Assembly: GCA_016342755.1 (NCBI GenBank)
Contig: JAEINS010000007.1
Coordinates: forward strand, 62,001-126,000
Direction: 5' to 3'
DNA: 64,000 nt
Origin: Melioribacteraceae bacterium
GTDB taxonomy: Bacteria; Bacteroidota; Ignavibacteria; Ignavibacteriales; Melioribacteraceae
Positions 42,061 to 51,651 of the stretch are shown here, one piece after another. How positions within the stretch are numbered: the first letter of the stretch is position 1; each line of letters opens with the position of its first letter. The notes under the pieces are model-generated. The model searched no databases and had not been told where the DNA came from. It worked only from the letters and a program-made list of their open reading frames with translations. A program made the translations under genes and the position numbers.

Positions 42061-42771
42061 ATGTTTAAATCTTTGGAAGACAGACTTCCTATTAAACAAA
42101 TGATAGCTTCACAAATTGAAGAAGCCATACTAAATAAAAAATTTGAACCAGGTTCAAAATTGCCGTCAGAAAATGAGCTTTGCGTTCAGTTTGGTGTAAG
42201 CAGAACCTCAGTTAGAGAAGCAATTCAGATGTTGTCAGCTCAAGGGCTGGTATATATTGAAAAGGGAAGAGGGATTTTTGTTAGTAAAGTTACCTCTGAG
42301 AGCGTTGTTAGTCCGCTTCAAAAATATTTAAAATTGAAAATTGATAAAAACTATGTGGTTGATTTAACACATGCACGTCAAATTCTGGAGCCGGCAATTG
42401 CAAAAGAAGCTTCATTAAACCATGATGAGGACGACCTTCAAAGATTAGAAAACGACATTGAACTGTTGATCAATTGCAAAGGCGGATATATAGAGTTAGC
42501 TAATATTGATATGTCATTTCATTTAAACTTAGCAAAGGCAACTAAGAATATAGTAGTTCCACTTTTATTGAAACCAATACATAGTTTAATTCCTGAAATT
42601 AAATCGACTGTTTATGCCACAGTAAAAGATGCAAAAGATTCGGCAACAATTTGGCATCGAAAAATTTTAGATGCTGTTAAAAGAAGAGATGGAGAAAGCG
42701 CTTATGAAGCAATGGTTGAACATCTTAAAATTGCTGAGGAGCATGCTAAAAAAGTTTTTGTAGAAGAATAA
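42061..42771 (+). CDS. FadR/GntR-family regulator of the uronate locus
   Basis: Regulator of 236 residues: GntR winged helix at residues 5-70 (FGVSRTSVREAIQML) and an FCD all-alpha sensor domain (about 85-230) whose conserved His/Asp residues bind metal and sugar acids in studied members. It closely resembles the orphan regulator at 4004, including start, length and the LCVQFGVSRTS block. Encoded in the middle of the catabolic genes, it most likely senses KDG or a related acid and controls the promoter at 20371 through the palindrome at 20407. Confidence 0.9.
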   Translation: MFKSLEDRLPIKQMIASQIEEAILNKKFEPGSKLPSENELCVQFGVSRTSVREAIQMLSAQGLVYIEKGRGIFVSKVTSESVVSPLQKYLKLKIDKNYVVDLTHARQILEPAIAKEASLNHDEDDLQRLENDIELLINCKGGYIELANIDMSFHLNLAKATKNIVVPLLLKPIHSLIPEIKSTVYATVKDAKDSATIWHRKILDAVKRRDGESAYEAMVEHLKIAEEHAKKVFVEE

Positions 42772-42801
42772 TTTTTTATTATAAAATTAGTGGGAGAAGT
42801 T

Positions 42802-43557
42802 ATGGCAGATTTAAAAGGCAAAGTAGCTATTGTAACTGGTGGCGCAAGAGATATTGGTCGTGAATCATCATTAAAACTGGCTAAATGCGGTGCTAAAGTA
42901 TGTCTAAATTACTTTGATAATCCTGATGATGCAGTAGTAACATTAAAAATGATAAAAGACCTTGGCGGCGAAGCTATAACAGTTCAGGGGGATATGACTA
43001 AAGTTGAGGATGTACAAAATGTTGTTGATAAATGCCGCGAAGCTTTTGGAGAAAAAATTGATATACTGGTAAACATAGCCGGTGGTTTAGTTGCAAGAAA
43101 AACAATGGATGAAATGGACGGTGAATTCTGGGATTTTCTTATGACTTTAAATATGAAGACAGTGTTTATGGTATCAAAAGCAGTTCTTCCATATATGCAG
43201 TCTGGTGCTTCCATAATTAACTTTGCTTCACAGGCAGCTCGTGATGGCGGTGGTCCTGGTGCATTGGCATATGCTACATCAAAAGGTGCTGTATTAACAT
43301 TTACAAGAGGTCTTTCTAAAGAGGTTGGACCTAAAAACATTAGAGTTAATGCTATTTCTCCCGGTATGATAAATACAACTTTCCATAACACATTTACTAA
43401 AGATGAGGTTAGAACTAAAGTAGCTGCCGGAACTCCTTTGAGAAGAGAAGGGGAAGCACATGAAGTGGCTGACTTAGTTGCTTATTTAGCTTCGGATGAA
43501 TCTTCGTTTATAACTGGTGCCAGTATGGAAATTAATGGCGGATTGTATTTCATATAA
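42802..43557 (+). CDS. SDR oxidoreductase, probable DEH reductase
   Basis: Short-chain dehydrogenase of 251 residues. The cofactor loop reads VTGGARDIGRES, where the family usually has TGxxxGIG, with Asp replacing the second Gly; NIAGG follows, and the catalytic YATSK is intact with the upstream Ser in NFASQAA. An alternative GTG start at 42790 is open, but GGGAG lies about seven bases before ATG 42802. In this setting it would reduce 4-deoxy-L-erythro-5-hexoseulose uronate to KDG using NAD(P)H. A KduD-like role is equally consistent with sequence alone. Confidence 0.85.
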   Translation: MADLKGKVAIVTGGARDIGRESSLKLAKCGAKVCLNYFDNPDDAVVTLKMIKDLGGEAITVQGDMTKVEDVQNVVDKCREAFGEKIDILVNIAGGLVARKTMDEMDGEFWDFLMTLNMKTVFMVSKAVLPYMQSGASIINFASQAARDGGGPGALAYATSKGAVLTFTRGLSKEVGPKNIRVNAISPGMINTTFHNTFTKDEVRTKVAAGTPLRREGEAHEVADLVAYLASDESSFITGASMEINGGLYFI

Positions 43558-43561
43558 TAAA

Positions 43562-45751
43562 ATGATAATGAAAAAAATATATAAAATTGTTTTGCTGCTT
43601 TTAGTTAGCAGTTGTTTGTATTCGCAGAATAACACTCCAAAGCTTATTTTAACTTTTGAGGATGTTCAAACAATTAGAGAATCTTTAGGTAAAGTTCCCC
43701 TTTTTGATCATTCGTTAACAGAAGCAAAAAGAAAAGTTGATGAAGTTTTAAATGTGGAAATAGTTGTGCCTATACCCAAAGATGCTGGTGGAGGTTATAC
43801 CCACGAAAAGCACAAACAGAATTATAATGAAATGTTCCTTGCGGGAATTATATATCAGTTTACACAAGAATCTAAATATGCAGAGTTTGTTAAAGTGATG
43901 TTAACAGAATATGCAAAACTATATCCAACACTTGGTAAACATCCTCAGGGTAAAAAACAAACTCCCGGCAGATTGTTTTGGCAGACATTAAATGAAAGTG
44001 TTTTTCTGCTTCATACTAGTCAGGCTTATGATTGTGTGTATAATTATCTTTCCGGGAATGAAAGAGAATTTATTGAAAAGAATTTATTCTATCCGATAAC
44101 AAAATTTTTCTTAGCTGAGTGTACACATGATTTTGATAAAATTCATAATCACGGAACCTGGATGACATCGGCTGTTGGTATGGCTGGTTTTGTTCTAAAC
44201 GATAAATCACTTGTAAATAAATCCCTGTACGGTTCTAAAGAAGATGGTAAAACCGGTTTCCTTTCTCAGTTAGATAATTTGTTTTCTCCTGATGGATATT
44301 ATACAGAGGGTGGCTATTACGCGCGTTATGCATTGTGGCCGTTTTTCATTTATACGGAAGTCTTAAATAATAATAAACCTGAGCTAGATATATATAACTA
44401 TCGGGATGGTATACTACGAAAAGCATTATATTCAGCACTTCAGGTTACCTCTTCAGATGGCAGATTTATTCCGGTTAACGATGCGATTAAGGAAAAAAAC
44501 TGGTTAACTCCGGAATTGATCTATGGTGTTAATTTTATCTATTCCAATTGTGGCGAGAATAAGGAACTTTTAAGTTTAGCGATGCTGCAGGAGAGTGTTT
44601 CATTAAATATAGCCGGGCTAAATGTAGCAAAAGCATTAGCAGATAAAGAAAATATTAAACCGTTCATAAGAAGAAGCATACAGTTTTCTGATGGTCCAAA
44701 AGGTGATTGGGGAGGCGTAAGTATTTTACGTTCAGGATCATTAGACGATATGATGACATTGTTCTTTAAACATGGATCTCATGGATTATCGCATGGCCAT
44801 TACGATAAATTATCTTACTGTTTCTATGATCAGAATAGGGAGATACTTCAGGATTATGGTGCGGCAAGATTCTTGAATACAGAACAGAAATTTGGCGGAC
44901 GGTATCTTCCAGAAAATAAAACTTTTGCTAAACAGACAGTTGCACACAATACTTTAGTTGTAGATGGCAAATCTCAATATAACGGGAAGCAAGATAAATC
45001 TCAGGCTAATCACTCTCAGAACTACCTTTTTAATATTGATGATCCAGAGTTCCAATATGCAAGTGCAAAGGAAAACAATGCATACAAAGGTGTTAAAATG
45101 CAGCGGACACTTTGCATGATAAATCAGGATCAAAGTAAAAAAGGTTTGGTTCTTGATATTTATAGAGTTGAAGCTGATGACAAACATCAATACGATATGC
45201 CGTTTTATTATCTGGGACATTTGATTTCCACCAGCTTTGAATATAAAGCATTTACAGAGACTAAATCTCTGATGGGCTCTCAAAATGGTTATCAGCACTT
45301 ATGGAAAGAGGCTGTAGGAACCACAAACAAGTGTCCGCAGGTTACATGGATAAATGGGAGTAGGTTTTATTCAATTACATCAAACGCTTTCCCAGAGCAG
45401 GAAGTTCTGCTTACAAGAATAGGCGGATCAGATCCTAACTACAATCTTCGTAATGAATCTGGTTTTATGTTGCGAAGAAATGATTCAAGTACAATATTTG
45501 TTAATATAATTGAGCCTCACGGTATATTCGATCCCAAAGTTGAGTTTACAAGCGGGTCATATAGCTCAATTGAAAATATTGATGTAATATATAATAATAG
45601 TAACTATACAATTATTGAAGTAGTAAAAAAAGATTTAACAAAAATTTTAATTCAGCTTGCAAATAATAATTCAGATTATAAAAAAGAGCATGTTGTTAGT
45701 TGTAAAGGAAAAACATACTCATGGCTTGGTCCAATAAGTTTGATAAATTAA
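43562..45751 (+). CDS. PL17-like oligoalginate lyase (heparinase II/III fold)
   Basis: Exported exolyase of about 729 residues. N-terminal alpha toroid with KIHNHGTWMTSAVGM (catalytic Asn/His) and EGGYYARYALWPFF (catalytic Tyr, binding Arg), then a heparinase II/III beta-sheet domain with HGSHGLSHGHYDKLSY, as in PL17 enzymes such as Alg17C. It releases monomeric unsaturated uronate that opens to DEH. The frame is open back to 43517 inside the SDR, but the ATG at 43562 or 43568 gives a proper leader (IVLLLLVSSCLYSQ). The VSSC may be a lipobox, or cleavage may be by signal peptidase I after YSQ. Lies 4 bp after the SDR stop. Confidence 0.9.
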   Translation: MIMKKIYKIVLLLLVSSCLYSQNNTPKLILTFEDVQTIRESLGKVPLFDHSLTEAKRKVDEVLNVEIVVPIPKDAGGGYTHEKHKQNYNEMFLAGIIYQFTQESKYAEFVKVMLTEYAKLYPTLGKHPQGKKQTPGRLFWQTLNESVFLLHTSQAYDCVYNYLSGNEREFIEKNLFYPITKFFLAECTHDFDKIHNHGTWMTSAVGMAGFVLNDKSLVNKSLYGSKEDGKTGFLSQLDNLFSPDGYYTEGGYYARYALWPFFIYTEVLNNNKPELDIYNYRDGILRKALYSALQVTSSDGRFIPVNDAIKEKNWLTPELIYGVNFIYSNCGENKELLSLAMLQESVSLNIAGLNVAKALADKENIKPFIRRSIQFSDGPKGDWGGVSILRSGSLDDMMTLFFKHGSHGLSHGHYDKLSYCFYDQNREILQDYGAARFLNTEQKFGGRYLPENKTFAKQTVAHNTLVVDGKSQYNGKQDKSQANHSQNYLFNIDDPEFQYASAKENNAYKGVKMQRTLCMINQDQSKKGLVLDIYRVEADDKHQYDMPFYYLGHLISTSFEYKAFTETKSLMGSQNGYQHLWKEAVGTTNKCPQVTWINGSRFYSITSNAFPEQEVLLTRIGGSDPNYNLRNESGFMLRRNDSSTIFVNIIEPHGIFDPKVEFTSGSYSSIENIDVIYNNSNYTIIEVVKKDLTKILIQLANNNSDYKKEHVVSCKGKTYSWLGPISLIN

Positions 45752-45761
45752 AGGAGAACCT

Positions 45762-46106
45762 ATGAAAGAGACAAGTGAAATATTCCAATTGGGCGATACT
45801 ATTAAATGGGAAAAAGTTGACGATAAATTAGAAAGAAAAATTCTTGGTTATGATGATAAAATTATGCTGGTAAAAGTTCACTTTAAAGAAGGCGGCATTG
45901 GGTATAAACATTCTCATTTCCACAGTCAGACAACCTATGTAGAAAGCGGAAAATTTGAAGTAACTGTAGGGAATGAAACTAAAGTATTAAAAGCCGGTGA
46001 CGGTTTTTATGTTCCGCCAAATGTTGAACATGGTGCTGTAAATCTTGAAGACGGAATTTTGATTGATGTTTTTAGTCCAGTAAGAGAAGATTTTTTAGAA
46101 AAATAA
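45762..46106 (+). CDS. kdgF: KdgF-like cupin
   Basis: Cupin of 114 residues with KHSHFHSQTTYVESGKFEV (metal-binding His residues) and the second cupin motif ending DGFYVPPNVEHGAVN. KdgF speeds conversion of 4,5-unsaturated uronate monomers to the linear ketone (DEH). It lies between the PL17 lyase (10 bp) and the permease, exactly where this step is needed. No signal peptide, so it is cytoplasmic, implying that the unsaturated monomer itself is imported. Confidence 0.92.
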   Translation: MKETSEIFQLGDTIKWEKVDDKLERKILGYDDKIMLVKVHFKEGGIGYKHSHFHSQTTYVESGKFEVTVGNETKVLKAGDGFYVPPNVEHGAVNLEDGILIDVFSPVREDFLEK

Positions 46107-46140
46107 TTGGTTTTAAAATAGAAATTAATAAGGAAGTTTT

Positions 46141-47412
46141 ATGAAGAAAGTACCAGGACTTAGGTGGTGGATTGTTAGTTTAGTTGCGTTAGCAACAGTT
46201 ATAAACTACATTGATAGAAGTGCTTTAGCAATTATGTGGCCTTCAATTGAAAGTGATGTTGGTCTAAACAAGGAGGATTATGCATTTATTGGTATAATGT
46301 TCACTATTGCTTACGCTATTAGTCAAAGTTTATCCGGGAAGCTTTATGATAAAGTTGGAACAAGAATTGGGTTTATTATTTCCATCGTTGTCTGGTCATT
46401 TTCTGTCGGATTACTTGGAATAGCAAGATCACTGGCAAGCTTTAGTCTCTTTAGATTTTTACTTGGAATTGGTGAAGCAGGAAACTGGCCTGGTGCAACA
46501 AAATCTAATGCCGAGTGGTTTCCAATAAAGGAACGTGCATTTGCTCAGGGAATATTCAATTCGGGGGCTTCTCTTGGTGCTGTTCTTTCTGCTCCTTTAA
46601 TTGCAATCCTTTATACATGGTTAGGGTGGCAAATGACTTTTGTTGTTCTTGGTGTTTTAGGACTATTATGGATAGTACCATGGATAATGATTAATAAAGC
46701 CTTACCAAAAGATCATCCTTGGCTATCTGATGAGGAAAGAGAATATATTTTAGAAGGTCAGAATGAAGGTGGTTCAAAAACTTTAGAAGATAAATTATTA
46801 GGCTGGGGTGAAATACTTTCTTACAAACAAAGTTGGGCTGTTTTAATTTCAAGGTTTTTCTTAGATCCAATTTGGTGGTTATTTGTTTTCTGGCTGCCAA
46901 TATATTTAGCGGATCAATTTGGATTTGATATTAAACAAATTGGTATGTTTGCATGGGTTCCTTATGTAGGCGCTGCTGCTGGCGCGTTATTTGGCGGCTG
47001 GCTTGTTAGCTACTGGATTAAAAAAGGGTGGTCAACTAATAAATCGCGAAAAACAGCAATTGCTCTTGGTGGAGTAATAATGGTGCCTTCGCTAGTTTTA
47101 ACCGCCTTTGCAAGTACTCCATTAATTGCTGTTTTATTGATTGCAATGATTTTATTCGGTTTTCAAATCTCGATAGGAAATATTCAAACATTACCAAGTG
47201 ATTTTTATTCTGGTAAAAACGTAGGCGCACTTGCCGGTATGGGTGGAACTACAGCTGCAATTGGTGTTGTTATAACTACTTATTTAGTACCTGCACTTAC
47301 TGTAACTAGTTATGTCCCATTTTTTATACTTGGTGCAATATTAGTCCCATTAGGCATAGCTTCTGTCTATTTCTTAGGTGGTGAAATTAAAAGAGTTGAA
47401 CTGAAAAAATAA
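46141..47412 (+). CDS. MFS hexuronate-type permease
   Basis: Twelve-helix major facilitator protein of 423 residues of the ExuT/ACS family. The N-terminal RWWIVSLVALATVINYIDRS, GKLYDKVGTRIGF between helices 2 and 3, and LGIGEAGNWPGATKSNAEWFP in helix 4 are typical of hexuronate and anion:cation symporters. It would carry the unsaturated uronate monomer or DEH across the inner membrane with protons. It is the last gene before a terminator-like hairpin. Confidence 0.92.
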   Translation: MKKVPGLRWWIVSLVALATVINYIDRSALAIMWPSIESDVGLNKEDYAFIGIMFTIAYAISQSLSGKLYDKVGTRIGFIISIVVWSFSVGLLGIARSLASFSLFRFLLGIGEAGNWPGATKSNAEWFPIKERAFAQGIFNSGASLGAVLSAPLIAILYTWLGWQMTFVVLGVLGLLWIVPWIMINKALPKDHPWLSDEEREYILEGQNEGGSKTLEDKLLGWGEILSYKQSWAVLISRFFLDPIWWLFVFWLPIYLADQFGFDIKQIGMFAWVPYVGAAAGALFGGWLVSYWIKKGWSTNKSRKTAIALGGVIMVPSLVLTAFASTPLIAVLLIAMILFGFQISIGNIQTLPSDFYSGKNVGALAGMGGTTAAIGVVITTYLVPALTVTSYVPFFILGAILVPLGIASVYFLGGEIKRVELKK

Positions 47413-47429
47413 ATTTCTTATAACTATTA

Positions 47430-47457
47430 ACATGCTGATTGTTTATAATCAGCATGT
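47430..47457 (+). terminator. Terminator-like hairpin after permease
   Basis: A perfect 11-bp stem, ACATGCTGATT/AATCAGCATGT, with a 6-base loop, 18 bp past the permease stop. The following CTTATAAG is weakly T-rich. It marks a likely operon boundary before the lipoprotein gene. Confidence 0.65.
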
Positions 47458-47539
47458 CTTATAAGCCCGCTCAACTTTAAGTACTTTATTATTCAAAAAA
47501 GCATGTGAGAGTGATCCAAGGACACAGAGGAATGGTAGC

Positions 47540-49213
47540 ATGACATTGAATCCACTAAAAAAAATATTTTTGTTTATTGTGCTTGCCGGTTTTACAGCTG
47601 TAGGATGTAAAACTGAGAATACAGAAAACAAATGGACTCCGAAAATTCTAGATAAAGAACTTCAGCAAAAACACTTCTTGCCTGATTATTCTTTTGCCGG
47701 TTATAAATGGGGAGAAGAGTCCATCCCGGATTTTAAAGGTGTGATAATTAATATAGCCGACTTTGGCGCAGTTCCTAATGATAAAAAGGATGATACTGAA
47801 GCTATATATTCTGCTTTGTCGGCGGCTAATAAAGTTGAAGGCTCTGTAGTTTTATTTTTCCCCATAGGCAGATTTATTCTTAAAGACATCCTCTACATTG
47901 AACGAAGTAATATTGTGCTCCGCGGTTCTGTTGCTGATGGGAAAAACGCAACTATACTGTACATGCCGCTGGCTCTAAATGAACTTCCAACGCCAAAAAA
48001 TATGTCTGAATTACAGGAATATTTATTAAAGAATAATAAAAGACAAATTGAAAAAGAGAGAGGTATAAATGAGCCGTTCTCTTTATATGCCTGGTCGGGC
48101 GGATATATCTGGACAAACTATCCGGGAGCACGCGCAAAATCATATATGTCTGAGTATAATGAACCAAGAAATGTGCTGGCAAAGATTGTTGAAGGGAAAA
48201 GAGGTGAGAATCATTTTCTGGTTAAAAATTCCTCAAGTCTTAAAACCGGTGCAATTGTTAGAATAAATTGGTTCAATACGGAAGGTGAAAACTCGTCTTT
48301 AATAAATTATTTGTACGATAACCAGGAATTAAAAATTGGCAGCAGACATTGGGAAACACCGGATATTCCGTTAACTAAACAGGAAGTTTCTATTGTTGGA
48401 ATTGAAGGAAATAAAATTATAATTAAAGAACCCTTGCTCAATGATTTACGTGCAGAATGGAATCCGGATGTAAGTGAATGGAAGTATATTTCGAATGTTG
48501 GTATAGAGAATTTGAACCTTGAATTTTTATATCAGGAATATGTGGCTCATCATGTTGAAGACGGATACAACGGAATATATCTTACAAACACAACTCATTC
48601 CTGGATTAAGAATGTAAATTTCCGGAACGGCGATAGCGGTATATTAACTGATATGTGTTCGAATGTTACAATTGAAAACGTTAAAACATTTGGACGGAAA
48701 TATCATTATGCTGTTCATTTTGGCGACTGCTACAATATGCTTGCTAAAAATCTATACATCCAGGCTCCGGTGGTACATTCCTTAACGTTTAACACAGGTT
48801 CTCGAAGTTGCGTTTATACTGATTGTGTAGTTACTGAGATGCCAACACTCGATCAGCACAGTGGTTTGAATTATCAGAATCTCTTTGATAACTGTCTCCT
48901 TTATGTTGATGATCCGGTGCAAAAGTTAATAACCATGGGAGGCGCAAAATATTGGCTGCCGTCGCATGCCGCGTTTTCTACCTTCTGGAACGTGAGATTT
49001 AATTTCTTATTCGAAAATAACTCGATGGATACTATTAAAATTACAGGAGTAACTGATAGTCCGTCAGAAAGATTAATCGGAATCACTGCTAATTATCCTA
49101 TTGATATTTTTTATCCAATAAATACTTACTCCGAAGGCATTAACAAAACCAATATTGAAGTAGAATCACTTTACAGTTATCAGCTGGAAAAAAGATTAAA
49201 TAGAAACAAATAA
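47540..49213 (+). CDS. Beta-helix lipoprotein, pectate-lyase-superfamily type
   Basis: Lipoprotein of 557 residues (leader FIVLAGFTAVGC, Cys about 23). Residues about 70-130 read IINIADFGAVPNDKKDDTEA and FFPIGRFILKDIL, the classic start of a pectate-lyase-3/GH28-like beta-helix, followed by turns with HHVEDGYNGIYLTN and FGDCYN. It shares the LPDYSFAGYKWGEES motif with the T9SS protein at 37173 (PDFSYAGYKNGND), making them two versions of one family: secreted and membrane-anchored. Function unproven; polysaccharide lyase or hydrolase is likely. Confidence 0.75.
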   Translation: MTLNPLKKIFLFIVLAGFTAVGCKTENTENKWTPKILDKELQQKHFLPDYSFAGYKWGEESIPDFKGVIINIADFGAVPNDKKDDTEAIYSALSAANKVEGSVVLFFPIGRFILKDILYIERSNIVLRGSVADGKNATILYMPLALNELPTPKNMSELQEYLLKNNKRQIEKERGINEPFSLYAWSGGYIWTNYPGARAKSYMSEYNEPRNVLAKIVEGKRGENHFLVKNSSSLKTGAIVRINWFNTEGENSSLINYLYDNQELKIGSRHWETPDIPLTKQEVSIVGIEGNKIIIKEPLLNDLRAEWNPDVSEWKYISNVGIENLNLEFLYQEYVAHHVEDGYNGIYLTNTTHSWIKNVNFRNGDSGILTDMCSNVTIENVKTFGRKYHYAVHFGDCYNMLAKNLYIQAPVVHSLTFNTGSRSCVYTDCVVTEMPTLDQHSGLNYQNLFDNCLLYVDDPVQKLITMGGAKYWLPSHAAFSTFWNVRFNFLFENNSMDTIKITGVTDSPSERLIGITANYPIDIFYPINTYSEGINKTNIEVESLYSYQLEKRLNRNK

Positions 49214-49284
49214 CAAAAATTTAGATACAGTTATAATCTGAAAGAAAAACCGAACAATTTTTTTAATAAAGTTTAGATGATATT

Positions 49285-51606
49285 ATGATTAGAAAAAAAA
49301 TATTTTTAATAAGTTTAATCCTTTTATTGGCGGGATGGCAAAATATTTACAGCGGTAAAAGTGTAACAGTTAAAAACGCTGCCGGGTTAAAGCAGGCAAT
49401 TAACAATGCAAACTTTGGTGATGAAATTATACTTGCCAATGGAATTTGGAAAGATGTACAAATTGATTTTAAAGGACATGGAGTAAAAGATAACCCAATA
49501 ATACTGCGTGCTGAAACTGCCGGGCAGGTTTTTGTTGAGGGAAAATCGTTTATAAGATTTGGCGGCGAATATTTAGTTGTTGACGGATTGTTTTTTAGAA
49601 ATGGATATACACCGGTAAATGCTGTTATCCAATTCCAAATTGACAAGGAAAATTTAGCAAATAATTGTACAATCAGAAATTGTGTGATAGAAGATTTTAA
49701 TCAGCTTCAAAGAGATAAACCGGATCACTGGATTGAATTTTGGGGAAGACACAATACGCTGGAACGATGTTATATAGCTGGTAAATCAAATCAGGGTCCA
49801 ACAGTTAGAGTTGATATTAAAGGTAATGAAAATATAAAAAATTATCATAGAATTGTTGACAATCATTTTGGTCCAAGACCGCGAAAGGGCGGGCCCAGAG
49901 GGGAAACAATCCAAATAGGCGATAGTCAGACTTCGATGTCACCTTGTAATATGATAGTAGCTAATAATTTTTTTGAGAGATGTAACGGGGAAGTTGAAGT
50001 TATTTCGAACAAAACCAATTTCAATGAATACAGAAATAATATTTTTTATAAGTGTGAAGGATCATTAGTAATGCGACACGGTAATTACTGTGTTATTGAC
50101 GGTAATTATTTTATTGGTGATGAAAGCTCAAATAATATAGGCGGTATTAGAATAATAAATACCGGGCACTGGGTAACTAATAATTATTTTTACAATTTAA
50201 AAGGTGAAAACTTTAGAAGCCCTTTGGCAGTTATGAACGGCATTCCTAAGTCTCCGTTGAACAGATATAATCAAGTTACTGATGTGGTTGTTGCTCATAA
50301 TACCTGGATTAACTGTAAATCTCCATTGCAGTTTGGTGTCGGCAGTAACGTTAGTCAGAAAGATGTTCTGCCTAAATCAGAGATCAGATCCGCAAGACCA
50401 ATAAGAACATTAGTTGCCAACAATCTTATTTATAATGAAGTTGGTGATAAACAGCCGATAATTGCGCATGATAAACTTGAAGGAATAAAGTTTAAAAAAA
50501 ATGTAATAGAAAATAAAGAAGCAGCTTTTGAAGCTGTTGATGGTCTGGAAACAAAAGCAATTGAAATGTCGGAAGCTATTGAAAATGTCTTTATCCCGAC
50601 AAAAGGGCTTGATGACATTGATGTTTATAAAGGGTTTGAGTTTGAAAAAATTGAGATTGATATATTGGGTAATTCACGAACTGATAAAAATTTAGCCGGA
50701 GCTATTTGTAAGGATAACGAAAATCTAACTAAAGTTTTTGATAAGAAAAACTACGGTCCGGGTTGGTATCCTCTTGATGCAAAACCTGTTACACCGCAGA
50801 TATTAAAAGTAACATCTAAAGCCGGTGATCTTGCCGCAAAAATTGCTCAATCGGAAGATGGTGATGAAATTGTACTTGCAGCCGGTACTTATGAAATTGA
50901 AAGTTCAATTATTATTAATAAAGTAATAACCGTTAAAACTGAAGCTGAGAATGCAAAAGCAATAATCAAATATTCGGGGAATGAAAAAACTCCTTTGTTT
51001 GAGATGCATCCGAAGGGAGATATAAAATTAACCAATATTGTTTTGGCAGGACAAAACACACAATATGCTTTTGCGTGTTTAAAAGAAAATATGTCAAGCC
51101 ATTACAATGTGAAAGTATCTGATTGTGAAATAAGTAATTTTAATTACGTATTAAAAGCCTACAAGGAAAGTTTTTCTGATGATATAATTTTTTTGAATTC
51201 AATAATTAAAGAATGTCAGAATGGACTTGAATTATCGGAGGAAACTAACGATAAAGGCGATTATAACGTTGAATTTCTTACAGTAGATAATTGTCAGTTT
51301 GAAAACGTAAATAGTAATGTAATCGATTATTACCGCGGCGGATATGATGAATCTACGATAGGAGGTAACTTGTTAGTTACCAATAGTAGTTTCACTAATT
51401 GCGGAAGTAAGGAAGAGAATGGGATTTTATTAAATACTCGCGGAATTATTAATGTGAATATTTCAAAAAACAGATTCAAAAATAATCCGGTTAAACTTGT
51501 AGCATTGTTATGGGGTGCAAAAAATAATACTCATTCGGGAAATGAAATTATTAACTCCGGGAAAATTGTTGTTGAAGAAAATTTAAAACTAAAATTAATG
51601 TACTGA
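49285..51606 (+). CDS. Second PL6-family alginate lyase, without T9SS domain
   Basis: Lyase of 773 residues with signal peptide (cut near NIYSG). The PL6 beta-helix (about 25-475) keeps NGEVE (E236, E238), K243 and R264, at the same numbering as the secreted PL6 at 34202. The C-terminal third (about 515-773) is the accessory beta-helix module (ILKVTSKAGDLAAKI, IIINKVITVKTEAEN) and the protein ends without an InlB-type repeat or sorting domain. It is thus a periplasmic counterpart of the surface enzyme, suited to oligosaccharides already imported. Confidence 0.9.
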   Translation: MIRKKIFLISLILLLAGWQNIYSGKSVTVKNAAGLKQAINNANFGDEIILANGIWKDVQIDFKGHGVKDNPIILRAETAGQVFVEGKSFIRFGGEYLVVDGLFFRNGYTPVNAVIQFQIDKENLANNCTIRNCVIEDFNQLQRDKPDHWIEFWGRHNTLERCYIAGKSNQGPTVRVDIKGNENIKNYHRIVDNHFGPRPRKGGPRGETIQIGDSQTSMSPCNMIVANNFFERCNGEVEVISNKTNFNEYRNNIFYKCEGSLVMRHGNYCVIDGNYFIGDESSNNIGGIRIINTGHWVTNNYFYNLKGENFRSPLAVMNGIPKSPLNRYNQVTDVVVAHNTWINCKSPLQFGVGSNVSQKDVLPKSEIRSARPIRTLVANNLIYNEVGDKQPIIAHDKLEGIKFKKNVIENKEAAFEAVDGLETKAIEMSEAIENVFIPTKGLDDIDVYKGFEFEKIEIDILGNSRTDKNLAGAICKDNENLTKVFDKKNYGPGWYPLDAKPVTPQILKVTSKAGDLAAKIAQSEDGDEIVLAAGTYEIESSIIINKVITVKTEAENAKAIIKYSGNEKTPLFEMHPKGDIKLTNIVLAGQNTQYAFACLKENMSSHYNVKVSDCEISNFNYVLKAYKESFSDDIIFLNSIIKECQNGLELSEETNDKGDYNVEFLTVDNCQFENVNSNVIDYYRGGYDESTIGGNLLVTNSSFTNCGSKEENGILLNTRGIINVNISKNRFKNNPVKLVALLWGAKNNTHSGNEIINSGKIVVEENLKLKLMY

Positions 51607-51651
51607 TAATTCTCCACGATCAAATTTAGAAAAATATAAATCAGGTTTACT

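Noticed and set aside
42984-43391. 135-codon ORF antisense to the SDR gene
   Set aside because: Shadow of a strongly supported enzyme with intact motifs.
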